Below are positions 43,989-52,458 of a DNA stretch of 64,000 bases, piece after piece. The translations under genes were made by a program, and so were the position numbers. Each line of letters opens with the position of its first letter. Position 1 is the stretch's first letter. The stretch lies in assembly GCA_963755825.1 (NCBI GenBank), contig CAVWLA010000003.1, forward strand, positions 310,001 through 374,000. Direction: 5' to 3'. A model generated the notes under the pieces. That model saw only the letters and a program-made list of their open reading frames with translations. It had not been told where the DNA came from and made no database searches. This DNA comes from DATBQN01 sp963755825 (GTDB lineage Bacteria > Acidobacteriota > Thermoanaerobaculia > Multivoradales > UBA5704).

Positions 43989-45770
43989 ATGATCAGCCAA
44001 ACACCCCGGACCGCGGCGAGAGCCGCCGTCCTCGCCCTCGCCCTGGGAGCGGCCCTCGGCGGTCGGATCGCCGTCGCGGCTTCGCCCGCGAGCCCGGCTG
44101 CCGCGCCGGCGTCCACGGCAGCGGCCCCGACAACGGCCCCGGCGGCGCACGCCGCCGGCGGTCTCCATCTCCCGGCCGACGCCGACCATGCGGCGCTGGC
44201 GATCGCCCGCCCGAGCCTAGAGGCGCCCATCCGCTTCCTCGCCGACGATCTGCTCGAGGGCCGCGGACCCGCCTCGCGCGGCGACCAGACGGCGCGGCTC
44301 TATCTCGAGACCACCATGGAGCTCCTCGGCCTCAAGCCCGCGGCGCCGGGCGGCGGCTGGCAGCAGCCCTTCGACATGGTGGGGGTGAAGGCGGAGGTGC
44401 CCGAGACCTGGCAGTTCAAGGCCGGCGGGCACACGGTGACGCTCAAGCGCTGGGACGAGTTCATCGCCGCCTCGGGGGTGCAGACCGAGAAGTCGGCGAT
44501 CGACGATGCCGAGCTGGTCTTCGTCGGCTACGGCATCCAGGCGCCGGAGTACACGTGGGACGACTTCAAGGGGGCCGACCTCAAGGGCAAGGTCCTCGTC
44601 ATGCTCAACAACGATCCCGACTGGGACCCCAAGCTCTTCGAGGGCAAGCGACGCCTCTTCTACGGCCGCTGGGTCTACAAGTACTGGAGCGCGGCGCAGC
44701 AGGGCGCCGCGGGGGCGATCATCATCCACACCACGCCGTCGGCCGGCTATCCCTGGCAGGTGGTGCAGACCTCGTGGAGCGGCGAGCAGTTCAAGCTCCC
44801 CGCCCACGGCGAGGCGCAGATCCAGGTGGCCGCCTGGACCACCGAGGCGGCGACCCGCGAGCTGCTGAAGGCCGCCGGCCAGGATCTCGACCAGCTGGTC
44901 GCCAAGGCGCGGAGCCGCGACTTCAGGCCCGTGCCGCTCGGCATCACCACCTCGCTCAGCTTCCCCAACAAGGTCCACAGCGTGAAGACGGCGAACGTCA
45001 TGGGCATGCTGCCGGGCTCCGACCCGCACCTCAAGGACCAGTTCGTCGTCTACAGCGCCCATCACGATCATCTGGGGATCGGCGAGCCCGACGCCTCCGG
45101 CGACAAGATCTACAACGGCGCCGAGGACAACGCCTCCGGCGACGCCCAGCTCCTCGCCATCGCGCGCGCCATGATGGCGCTCCACGAGCGGCCGAAGCGC
45201 TCGATCCTCTTCCTCTTCGTCGCCGCCGAGGAGCAGGGGCTGCTGGGCTCCGAGTACTACGCCGCCCACCCCACCATCCCCGCCGGGCGCATCGCCGCCA
45301 ACCTTAACTTCGACGGCGGCAACCTCTGGGGGCGGACGCGCGACCTCACCTACATCGGCCTCGGCAAGTCGTCGCTCGACCGCGTCGTCAAGGCGGTCGC
45401 CGCGCGACAGGGGCGCATCGTCGAGGGCGACCAATTCCCCGACCGCGGCTTCTTCTACCGCTCGGACCAGCTCAACTTCGCGCGCATCGGCGTCCCCGCC
45501 ATCTACATGCACAGCGGCACCGACTTCCGCGGCAAGCCGGCAGGCTGGGGCAAGCAGCAGATCGAAGAGTACGAGGCAAAGCACTACCACCAGCCGAGCG
45601 ACCAGTTCCTGCCGAGCTGGAACTTCGACGGCATGATCGAGGACGCTCGCCTGGGCTTCCTCGCCGGCCTCGACATCGCCAACGACCCGCAGCTCCCCAC
45701 CTGGAACCACGGCGACGAGTTCGAGGCGGCGCGCAAGCAGGCGCTCGCCGCGGTCGCCAAGGGGAAATAG
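43989..45770 (+). CDS. Secreted M28 metallopeptidase with PA domain
   Basis: The 593-residue protein starts at the ATG at 43989, six bases after GGAGG. A signal peptide (~1-35) and an Ala/Pro/Thr-rich linker precede a PA-type insert and the M28 zinc aminopeptidase core. Metal ligands and the general base are visible as YSAHHDHLGIG, NGAEDNASGDA, FVAAEEQGLLGSEYY, and later HYHQPSDQF with a late His ligand. It releases N-terminal amino acids from peptides outside the cytoplasm. Confidence 0.9.
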   Translation: MISQTPRTAARAAVLALALGAALGGRIAVAASPASPAAAPASTAAAPTTAPAAHAAGGLHLPADADHAALAIARPSLEAPIRFLADDLLEGRGPASRGDQTARLYLETTMELLGLKPAAPGGGWQQPFDMVGVKAEVPETWQFKAGGHTVTLKRWDEFIAASGVQTEKSAIDDAELVFVGYGIQAPEYTWDDFKGADLKGKVLVMLNNDPDWDPKLFEGKRRLFYGRWVYKYWSAAQQGAAGAIIIHTTPSAGYPWQVVQTSWSGEQFKLPAHGEAQIQVAAWTTEAATRELLKAAGQDLDQLVAKARSRDFRPVPLGITTSLSFPNKVHSVKTANVMGMLPGSDPHLKDQFVVYSAHHDHLGIGEPDASGDKIYNGAEDNASGDAQLLAIARAMMALHERPKRSILFLFVAAEEQGLLGSEYYAAHPTIPAGRIAANLNFDGGNLWGRTRDLTYIGLGKSSLDRVVKAVAARQGRIVEGDQFPDRGFFYRSDQLNFARIGVPAIYMHSGTDFRGKPAGWGKQQIEEYEAKHYHQPSDQFLPSWNFDGMIEDARLGFLAGLDIANDPQLPTWNHGDEFEAARKQALAAVAKGK

Positions 45771-45778
45771 AGCCTGGC

Positions 45779-45808
45779 GCGGCGCCGGCGAGGAGCCGGC
45801 GCCGCCGC
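45779..45808 (+). terminator. Hairpin terminator candidate after the M28 peptidase
   Basis: GCGGCGCCGGC and GCCGGCGCCGC form a perfect 11-bp stem around GAGGA, followed after three bases by TTTCCC. Confidence 0.55.
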
Positions 45809-45939
45809 TTTCCCGTAGCACCCAGCCCCTCTCACTGGCATAGTTTTTGAAGCTCTACTGCGCGACGCGGTGCGCGCGGCCCTCGTCGCGCCGTAGGGAA
45901 TCCCTCCCGCTACGGCTCACCCTGGAAGGAGGCGATCGC

Positions 45940-46437
45940 ATGTCCACCCACGTCTTCGGTCGAGCTCGGATTCTGGCGCTGGCGGGTCTCGCCCTGCTGG
46001 CCGGCGCGGCGGCGCCGAGCCGCGGCGAGCAGCCCGCTCCGCAGGTCGCGCCGCAGAAATTCCACCATCAGCAGATCATCGTCCCCGGCGAGGACCGCTT
46101 CACGCCCTTCAGCCAGACCATCCACGCCGGCGACACCGTCGACTGGATCAACACCGACACCGACGACCACACGGTGGTGAGCGACGACGCCTTCAACACC
46201 GCCGGCCACCGCGGCGCGAACCTGCTCCTCAAGGGCACCGACAACAACGACGGCCACCCGGGCGTCATCACCCTCGTCTTCCCGCACGCGGGCACCTTCG
46301 TCTACTACTGCCGCTTCCACTCCCACCTCGACGACGACAACCAGCCGATCGCCCCCGGCCCGAAGAACGGCATCCAGTCCGCAGACGGCAACTACGGCAC
46401 GCCGATGATGGGAGTCATCACCGTCCTACCCCGCTAG
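45940..46437 (+). CDS. Secreted cupredoxin (plastocyanin-like)
   Basis: The 165-residue protein starts at the ATG at 45940 after GGAAGGAGG, with a signal peptide (~1-29). Type-1 copper ligands are seen as DTDDHTVVSDD (His), YYCRFHSHL (Cys, His) and a late Met (GTPMMGVI). A 15-residue insert lies between the Cys/His loop and the Met. It carries electrons or binds copper in the periplasm. Confidence 0.85.
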   Translation: MSTHVFGRARILALAGLALLAGAAAPSRGEQPAPQVAPQKFHHQQIIVPGEDRFTPFSQTIHAGDTVDWINTDTDDHTVVSDDAFNTAGHRGANLLLKGTDNNDGHPGVITLVFPHAGTFVYYCRFHSHLDDDNQPIAPGPKNGIQSADGNYGTPMMGVITVLPR

Positions 46438-46454
46438 GGAATCCCGACGAACAA

Positions 46455-46476
46455 GGGGCGGCCGCCAGGCCGCCCC
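46455..46476. terminator. Bidirectional hairpin between convergent genes
   Basis: GGGGCGGCC at 46455-46463 pairs perfectly with GGCCGCCCC at 46468-46476 around GCCA, between the cupredoxin and metalloprotease ends. No T-tract is present in either direction. Confidence 0.5.
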
Positions 46477-46499
46477 GCTCCCGCAGCGAGCCGCCCAGC

Positions 46500-48563
46500 T
46501 CAGAACGCGTCGTTGTCCAGCCCTCCGCAGAGCGTGCCGGCGGTGCCGGTGTAGGTCTTCACCGTTCCGCTCGACAGGTCGGTCACGTGGATGGTGTACG
46601 GCAGATCGGAGAGCGCGCCGTAGTAAAAGGCGATGTGGTCGGGGAACTGGAGCAGCTTCGCCATCAGCTCGACGTCGCTCGGATCGGTGAAGTAGAAGGT
46701 CCCCACCAGGTTGGAGAGCGGCGCCGCGATCGCCTCCCCGGACTGGCCGTTGCCCGGGTTCGCCCAGTCGACGGTGACGCTGAAGCGGCCGTTGAGCAGG
46801 CAGAGCGTGTTCTTGCCGGCGCGGCAGGGGCCGGCTGCCGGCGAGCGCAGCTCGCGGCGCGGGAAGAGGAGGGCCGGCGCCGGCACCGGCTGGTTTCTCG
46901 TCGCGGTGGCTGGAGCGCTGGCGGCGGAGGTGCTGCCGCCGAAGGCCGACTGGTCGATGCCGCCGCAGTCGCCCGGCGTGTTGCCGTAGGTCTTGACCTC
47001 TCCGCTCAGCGTGTCGGTCATGGTGAGCGTGAACTGCAGGTTGGTCAGCTCGCCGTAAAAGACCTTGGTCACGCCGCCCAGGTCGAGCGCCTTGACCAGC
47101 AGCTCGACGTTCGACGGGTCGCCGAAGGAGAAGAAGCCGGTGCTCGCGGTGCGCGGGATCGCCCGCCCGACGCCGCTCGAGCCGTCGAACTGGTTGGTCC
47201 ACGAGAGGGTGGCGAGGAAGCGCTTGTTGAGGCAGAGCGCCGTCCGGCTCGTCTTGCAGGCGACGGGCTTCGCGCTCACCGGCCCGTAGAGGAAGTGGAT
47301 GGCGGCGATGTCGTCGGCGTCGAGGCGCATGCCGCGGCCGTCGTCGTGGATGAAGGCGCGCATCAACGCTTCGTTGGCGGTGTCGGAGGTGCAGCTCCCG
47401 GTCGCGGCGTCGCCGCAGGAGTGGCCGAGCCCGAGGGTGTGGCCCAGCTCGTGACCGAAGAGCTCCTCGGCGGCCTTCGAGGGCGAAGGGCTCTCCGCGA
47501 AGAAGCAGGAGATGCCGGCGTTGGTGATGGTGTCGGCGCCCTGGATCTCGACCAGGGTGCGGCCGTTGAACGGGAGGGTCGTCGCGGGATCGAACCAGGG
47601 TCCGCTGATGGCGAGGAGGCCGCCGGAGGCGCAGCTGAACTTCGAGGGGAGCTCGCCGTTGGGGTCGTTGAAGAGGATCGAGTTGACGCCGTCGAAGGTG
47701 GTCAGGCCGCCGGTCGCCGTCGTCGTGCCGCCGTAGACGTAGTGGATGGGCGTGCCGACCGCGCCGGTCCACTGCCGCAGCACGTTCTGATACTCGGTGA
47801 AGCCGCCGCCGGCGAGCCCTTCCTGCCCCGCCGCGTTGGCGTAGAAGGTGACGCTCCCCCCTTTCGGGAACGGCCAGCGCAGGTTGAGCCCGTTCTCGAC
47901 GAAGAGGTTGAACTGCCCCTGGATGTTGGTGAGCGTTCCCGCCGGGAGCTGGGCATCGTAGTCGGGGCTCCGCAGCACGCCGTTGGCGCGGTCGGCGAGC
48001 CAGCTCGTGAAGCGCGCCAGATCGCGGGGATGGTCGACCCCGGGCGCCGCCTCCGCTGTGCCGCTCGACGAAGAGAGCTGCCATTGGCTGGCGTCGGCGA
48101 GGTTGCGGATGGCGATCTGCTGCCCGCTCGCCTCGATCTCGTGGAAGGCGCCGAGCAGGAAGTGGACGACGGCGTAGGACCCGTCCGGGCGCGGGGTGAG
48201 GAAGAGGAGGGCGTTGTCGCCGGCATTGTAGTGAGGGGCGCCCCAGATCTTCAGGCCGAGGCCGTCGGCGCGGATGCCGCCGAGCACGCGGACGGTGAGC
48301 GAGCCGCCGGCCGCGTATCCCTTGAGGACGCGGCCGATCTCGATCTCGTAGTCGGTCGCCGGCGCGCCGGTCGCCGGTCCGCGCTCGACCGCGGCGACGC
48401 GCCCTTCGACGATGAGCGGCGACTGGTCGGCCAGGGCCTCGTCGGCAACCATGACGAACGAGGTCGCGCGGACGGGCGAGGCGGGTGCGAGGAGCGCGAC
48501 GAGAGCGGCGAGGAAGCCGACGGAACGACGCGAAAGGGTGACCAAGCGAGAGCTGGCTTGCAT
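46500..48563 (-). CDS. Secreted matrixin-type metalloprotease with two lineage-typical C-terminal modules
   Basis: The 687-residue protein has a signal peptide (~10-35) and a catalytic metzincin motif FGHELGHTLGLGHSCGD (HExxHxxGxxH) near residue 370. Two tandem C-terminal modules of ~110 residues follow (ALCLNKRFLATLSWTNQ...; TLCLLNGRFSVTVDWANP...), each with the SFGDPSN/YFTDPSD-type turn, the KVFYGELTN/IAFYYGALSD and a VKTYTGT tail. I know this module from Acidobacteriota proteins. It probably degrades extracellular protein. The start at 48563 is the GTG/ATG before the hydrophobic signal. Confidence 0.88.
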   Translation of the reverse strand: MQASSRLVTLSRRSVGFLAALVALLAPASPVRATSFVMVADEALADQSPLIVEGRVAAVERGPATGAPATDYEIEIGRVLKGYAAGGSLTVRVLGGIRADGLGLKIWGAPHYNAGDNALLFLTPRPDGSYAVVHFLLGAFHEIEASGQQIAIRNLADASQWQLSSSSGTAEAAPGVDHPRDLARFTSWLADRANGVLRSPDYDAQLPAGTLTNIQGQFNLFVENGLNLRWPFPKGGSVTFYANAAGQEGLAGGGFTEYQNVLRQWTGAVGTPIHYVYGGTTTATGGLTTFDGVNSILFNDPNGELPSKFSCASGGLLAISGPWFDPATTLPFNGRTLVEIQGADTITNAGISCFFAESPSPSKAAEELFGHELGHTLGLGHSCGDAATGSCTSDTANEALMRAFIHDDGRGMRLDADDIAAIHFLYGPVSAKPVACKTSRTALCLNKRFLATLSWTNQFDGSSGVGRAIPRTASTGFFSFGDPSNVELLVKALDLGGVTKVFYGELTNLQFTLTMTDTLSGEVKTYGNTPGDCGGIDQSAFGGSTSAASAPATATRNQPVPAPALLFPRRELRSPAAGPCRAGKNTLCLLNGRFSVTVDWANPGNGQSGEAIAAPLSNLVGTFYFTDPSDVELMAKLLQFPDHIAFYYGALSDLPYTIHVTDLSSGTVKTYTGTAGTLCGGLDNDAF

Positions 48564-48733
48564 GGCGTGATCTCCTGCCGTCGAGGTGAAAGCTGCCGGG
48601 CGGGCGACAGCGCTCCGCCGCGGCGATTCGTGGGAGCGGGCGCGTGGCGATCACGCGCGACCGCGTGACCCGTGGAGACGGGCGCGCGCGGCGCGCACCG
48701 CCGGCCAGGGACCGCGAACGTTCTAGGGGGAGA

Positions 48734-49102
48734 TCAGGCGAGCGGTGGAGCGCGCGCCAGCGAAGGGCACGCGGGCCGCCAGGGATGCGGGCGGCAGGCG
48801 TCGGCCTCGGCCCGCTCGCCGAGAGCGGGGGCCGCGACCTTGGCGACGGCGAGGAGGCGGGCGCCGCCGGTCTGCGAGCGCAGCAGACAGGCCGGGCAGC
48901 CGGGGACCTCCTGGGCGAACGACGCTTCGACGTGGGTGCCGGTGATCGGATGCGCCGACTGGGGGACGGCGCGAATCTGGCCGGTGATCGCCGACTCGAA
49001 TGCCTCACCCGCCGGATGGATCTCGAGCGCGGCCGAGAAGGTGAGCGCGGCGAGCAGCCACGCCAAGAGAGACCTGCTCAGGAGACGCTGTGTCGTGCGC
49101 AC
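48734..49102 (-). CDS. Hypothetical exported protein
   Basis: The frame encodes 122 residues from the GTG at 49102 (a longer frame reaches 49153). A hydrophobic N-terminus (LLAWLLAALTFSAALEI) suggests export. A CPACLL motif lies in the middle, and the C-terminal third is Pro/Ala-rich. No family is recognised. It lies between the metalloprotease and the CHAT genes on the same strand. Confidence 0.5.
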   Translation of the reverse strand: MRTTQRLLSRSLLAWLLAALTFSAALEIHPAGEAFESAITGQIRAVPQSAHPITGTHVEASFAQEVPGCPACLLRSQTGGARLLAVAKVAAPALGERAEADACRPHPWRPACPSLARAPPLA

Positions 49103-49169
49103 GGCGATTTGAACTCTAGCACGGCCGGATTGCCGCGCAGGAGCCTCAGCCACAGGACCGGCTCTGTGG

Positions 49170-51176
49170 TCAGGGGAGGGGGGTCGCGGCGATGCGGAAG
49201 CCGATGTCCGTGCGATGAAACTTCAGCGTGAGAGCGACCCGATAAGCCAAGCCGCAAGTTTCTGGATTGTGCTCGAAACTTCCGCCGCGGACGATGTAGT
49301 GGTCTCCTCCGACAGGTCCCGTAGGGTCCGTAACCGAGTGATCAGGGTAAGGGCCAAAGAAATCTTCCACCCATTCCGAGACGTTTCCCTCCATATCGGA
49401 CAGACCGAATCCGTTCGCCGGATAGGTTCCGATCGGCGTCCGATGACCTGGACCACCCTTCACGCCCCCCTTGCCCTCACCGCAGTTGGCATAGCGATAG
49501 AGCTCGCGCAGATCGTTTCCGAAGCTGTAGGTCGCGGCGCTGCCACCGCGCGCCGAGTACTCCCACTGTGCCTCGGTCGGCAGGAAGAAGCGGCGCCCGC
49601 GATTCTTCTGAGTGAGCCGCGCCACGAACTCTTCGGCCTGCTTCTTCGTGACATCGACCATCGGCAGCTCGCCATCCGCGGAGCTGAGATGCTCGCCGCC
49701 ACCCATCACCTGATCCCACTCTGCGACGGTCACCTCGTAAGCACCCATGCAGAAGGGCTGGCTGATCGTCACCTGGTGCGCCGGGTATCCCTTCTCCTTG
49801 GCGCGGTCAGAGCCCATCTCGAATGTGCCTGGATCGATGGGCACGAAGAGAATGTCGGAGCCTTCCGGCGCGGGGCACTTAGGAGATTGCAGAGCCTTCG
49901 TCTGCTGTCTCCGACGGTGCACGGCTTCATTCTCCGACTCACCTTGGGAGCGTACCCAGAGCCAAAGGCTGAGGACTGCGAGCGCGGGGACGATGGCAAG
50001 GAGAAGAATCAGCCGGAAGCGGCGTTTAGGCGGCGGCTTCGGCGCCGACTCGGCGAGATCGAACAGCCTGCCATCCGGCGAGCGCAGGTAGAGCACCGGC
50101 GCCACCCAGCGGAAGTGGCGATGCTTGGCGGCGAGGGCCAGGCGGGCCTCGGCGACGGCGGCGTCGACCGGGTGGCCTTCGACGAGCGAGGCATAGAAGC
50201 GCTCGGCGAAGGTCAGCGCGGCGCGGTCCGGCACGACGAGCTGCATGGCGACGACGGCGGGGATGCTCGAGAGGAGGAGCGTCTGCGCGACGCCGTCGAA
50301 GGCGTCGGTCGCGCCGTGGCGCGCTCCGTCGCAGGCGTTGAGAACGACCAGGCGCGGAGGGCGGCCGAGGAGGGTGGCGCCGAGGAGCGACCCTTCGACC
50401 GGCACCGACTTCCGCTGCTCGTCCTCGAAATAGAGCCAACCCTCGTTCTGCTCGCGATCGTAGGAGCCGTGGCCGATGAAGTGGAGGATGTGGACCGGGC
50501 TCGCCTGGAGCCGCCGGCGCAGCGCGTCGAGGGTCGCCGGCTGCAGGCGATCGATCGTCACCTGTTGAGCGGCGAGGAGCGGCGCCAGAGCCTCCTCGAT
50601 GCGCTCGATCTCGCGGTCGCTCCTCAGCTTCGGCTGATCGATGGGCGCCGCGACCACCAGGAGGATCGCGAGCGGCAGCCCGGCGCCGAGCGGCGGGGAC
50701 GCGAGCGGCAGCGGCAGGGAACGGACGATCGGCGTGCCCGCGGCGATCGCCAGAAAGCGCTTGAGCTTGCTGTCGTAGAGGAGCTCCCAAGGCCAGCGCG
50801 CGAGCTCCGGAACGCCGCCGAGGTCGAGGCGGATGCGGAGACCCGTCTCTGCGCCTATGGCGCGCGCTCGGCCCGCCGCGAAGAGCGCGCCGACCTCCTT
50901 CGCGAAGAGCGCGCCATAGAGTCTGCCGCCGACCGACGCCACCATCTTGCGCGTGGACGGCTGCCACGGGCGCACACGAGCGAGCGCCTCGGCGGGCGGC
51001 AGCTCGAGAGCGGCGAGGAGGGCGTCGACCTCCTCGAAAGGCACGGGCAAGGGAAAGCTGCCCTCGGCCTGCCCGACCACCGAGCTCGCCGACACCCTGT
51101 AGCTCCGCCCCGCCTTCGTGACGCGGAGGTCGAAGACCTCGTAGGGTTTCACGGTGTGGTCGAGCCTATCAGCCAT
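49170..51176 (-). CDS. CHAT protease fused through a membrane helix to a formylglycine-enzyme-like domain
   Basis: The 668-residue protein has an N-terminal region (~1-190), a CHAT caspase-like domain with HFIGHGSYD (His ~235) and VLNACDGA (Cys ~281), a membrane helix (~385-405) and a C-terminal FGE-sulfatase domain (DPGTFEMGSD; FLPTEAQWEYSARGG; DMEGNVSEWVEDFF; YIVRGGSF...GFRIAATP). The CHAT protease therefore sits on one side of the membrane and the FGE sensor-like domain on the other. FGE-type domains in such fusions probably bind ligands rather than oxidise Cys. It is the last gene in the ECF/CHAT series. Confidence 0.88.
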   Translation of the reverse strand: MADRLDHTVKPYEVFDLRVTKAGRSYRVSASSVVGQAEGSFPLPVPFEEVDALLAALELPPAEALARVRPWQPSTRKMVASVGGRLYGALFAKEVGALFAAGRARAIGAETGLRIRLDLGGVPELARWPWELLYDSKLKRFLAIAAGTPIVRSLPLPLASPPLGAGLPLAILLVVAAPIDQPKLRSDREIERIEEALAPLLAAQQVTIDRLQPATLDALRRRLQASPVHILHFIGHGSYDREQNEGWLYFEDEQRKSVPVEGSLLGATLLGRPPRLVVLNACDGARHGATDAFDGVAQTLLLSSIPAVVAMQLVVPDRAALTFAERFYASLVEGHPVDAAVAEARLALAAKHRHFRWVAPVLYLRSPDGRLFDLAESAPKPPPKRRFRLILLLAIVPALAVLSLWLWVRSQGESENEAVHRRRQQTKALQSPKCPAPEGSDILFVPIDPGTFEMGSDRAKEKGYPAHQVTISQPFCMGAYEVTVAEWDQVMGGGEHLSSADGELPMVDVTKKQAEEFVARLTQKNRGRRFFLPTEAQWEYSARGGSAATYSFGNDLRELYRYANCGEGKGGVKGGPGHRTPIGTYPANGFGLSDMEGNVSEWVEDFFGPYPDHSVTDPTGPVGGDHYIVRGGSFEHNPETCGLAYRVALTLKFHRTDIGFRIAATPLP

Positions 51177-51208
51177 CGTTCTGCGGCGGCTCGGCCTGGC
51201 GCGATGGC

Positions 51209-52414
51209 TCAGTGGAGCGGCGTCGCGGCGATGCGAAAACCGACATCCATGTGCCGAGACTTGCGGTTTAGCCCTGCGCGTGAAGCGACACCGCAGTTGC
51301 CGCGGTAGAAGCTGCTGCCGCGGGCGACATACTTCTCTCCGAAGCGCGGTCCCCGCGGATCGATAGGGTCCTCCCCCTCAGGTTCCACATAGCGATCCGC
51401 AACCCACACGGCGGTCTCGATCGGGCGACCGGCGGCGAGGGAGGCATAGAAGCCTTGTGCGAAGGTCACCGCGGCGCGGTTGGTGATCGCGCGCTGCATG
51501 GCGACGACGGCGGGGATGCGCTGCTGCAGGAGCCGCTGGGCGACGCCGGTGAAGGCGTCCGTCTCGTCGTGGCGCGCCCCCTCGCAGGCGTTGAGCACGG
51601 CGAGGCGGAGCGACGAGTGATCGCGCAGGAGCGAGCCGAGCCGCTCGCCGGCCACCGCCGCCGGCCTCCCCGCTGGATCGGAGAAGAGCAGCGCGCCCTC
51701 GCCGTGCGGAGCGCCCGATGCACCGTGACCGATGAAGTGGAGGACGTGGACTGGCTCGCGGGCGAGGCGCGCCTGGAGCGCGAGCAGCGTCGGCGCCTCC
51801 AGCCGCTCGAGCCGCAGGCGGCCGCTCTCGATCAGCGGTGACAGTGCCTTTTCGATTCTCGTCCACTCGCTCTCCCCGGCGAGAGGGCTGCGCTCCCGGC
51901 CGTCGGCGATGACCGCGAGAATGGTGAGGGGAGGCGCCGCTCGCAGCGGCCGCAGGCTCTGCGCCATCTCCGGGAAGCGCACGATCGGCGTCTCGGCGGA
52001 GAGCGCCAGGAAGCGGTGCTCCTCGGGGTGGAAGAGGAGCTCCCACGGCCAGCGCGACAGCTCGGGAACCTCGCTCAGGCGCAGCCGCAGGCGGAGGATC
52101 TCGCGATCGGCGGCCGCGTTCAGGCAGGTCTCGAAGCGCTTGCCGAGATCTCCCGAGAAGACGCCGCGATAGAGCTCGGCGCCGAGCTCCATCGCCAGAG
52201 CGCGCACCGGCTGCGCCGGCTCCTCGCCGCGCGACGCCCGCTCCAGCGCCGCGGCGAGCCTCTCCATCGCGGCGGGCAGCGAGCGCGGCAGCTTGACGCC
52301 GGCCTGCCCCGCCGGCGAGTCGAGAGCCCGCGCTCGATAGCCCTTCCCCGACCGCTCGACGAGCAGGTCGAAATCGCGATAGGGCCTGGCGCCGGCGGCC
52401 GGCGGGTCAGGCAT
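51209..52414 (-). CDS. CHAT protease with a truncated FGE tail
   Basis: The 401-residue protein starts at the ATG at 52414, with GGAG adjacent. It parallels the following CHAT-FGE gene: HFIGHGASG (His ~229) and VLNACEGA (Cys ~275) are the CHAT dyad. After PIETAV (~335), the sequence runs straight into WVADRYVEP and then YVARGSSFYRG...VGFRIAATP, which is the end of the FGE domain. The rest of the CHAT end, the membrane helix and most of FGE are missing. An internal in-frame deletion during duplication explains this; the remnant may be inactive. Confidence 0.8.
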   Translation of the reverse strand: MPDPPAAGARPYRDFDLLVERSGKGYRARALDSPAGQAGVKLPRSLPAAMERLAAALERASRGEEPAQPVRALAMELGAELYRGVFSGDLGKRFETCLNAAADREILRLRLRLSEVPELSRWPWELLFHPEEHRFLALSAETPIVRFPEMAQSLRPLRAAPPLTILAVIADGRERSPLAGESEWTRIEKALSPLIESGRLRLERLEAPTLLALQARLAREPVHVLHFIGHGASGAPHGEGALLFSDPAGRPAAVAGERLGSLLRDHSSLRLAVLNACEGARHDETDAFTGVAQRLLQQRIPAVVAMQRAITNRAAVTFAQGFYASLAAGRPIETAVWVADRYVEPEGEDPIDPRGPRFGEKYVARGSSFYRGNCGVASRAGLNRKSRHMDVGFRIAATPLH

Positions 52415-52458
52415 CTCCGGCGCGCCGCGGGGCCCGCCGACGGGCGCCGCACGCGGCC

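Noticed and set aside
46587..48668. 693-residue plus-strand frame opposite the metalloprotease
   Set aside because: It is antisense to a gene with a zinc-protease motif and signal peptide, with random composition.
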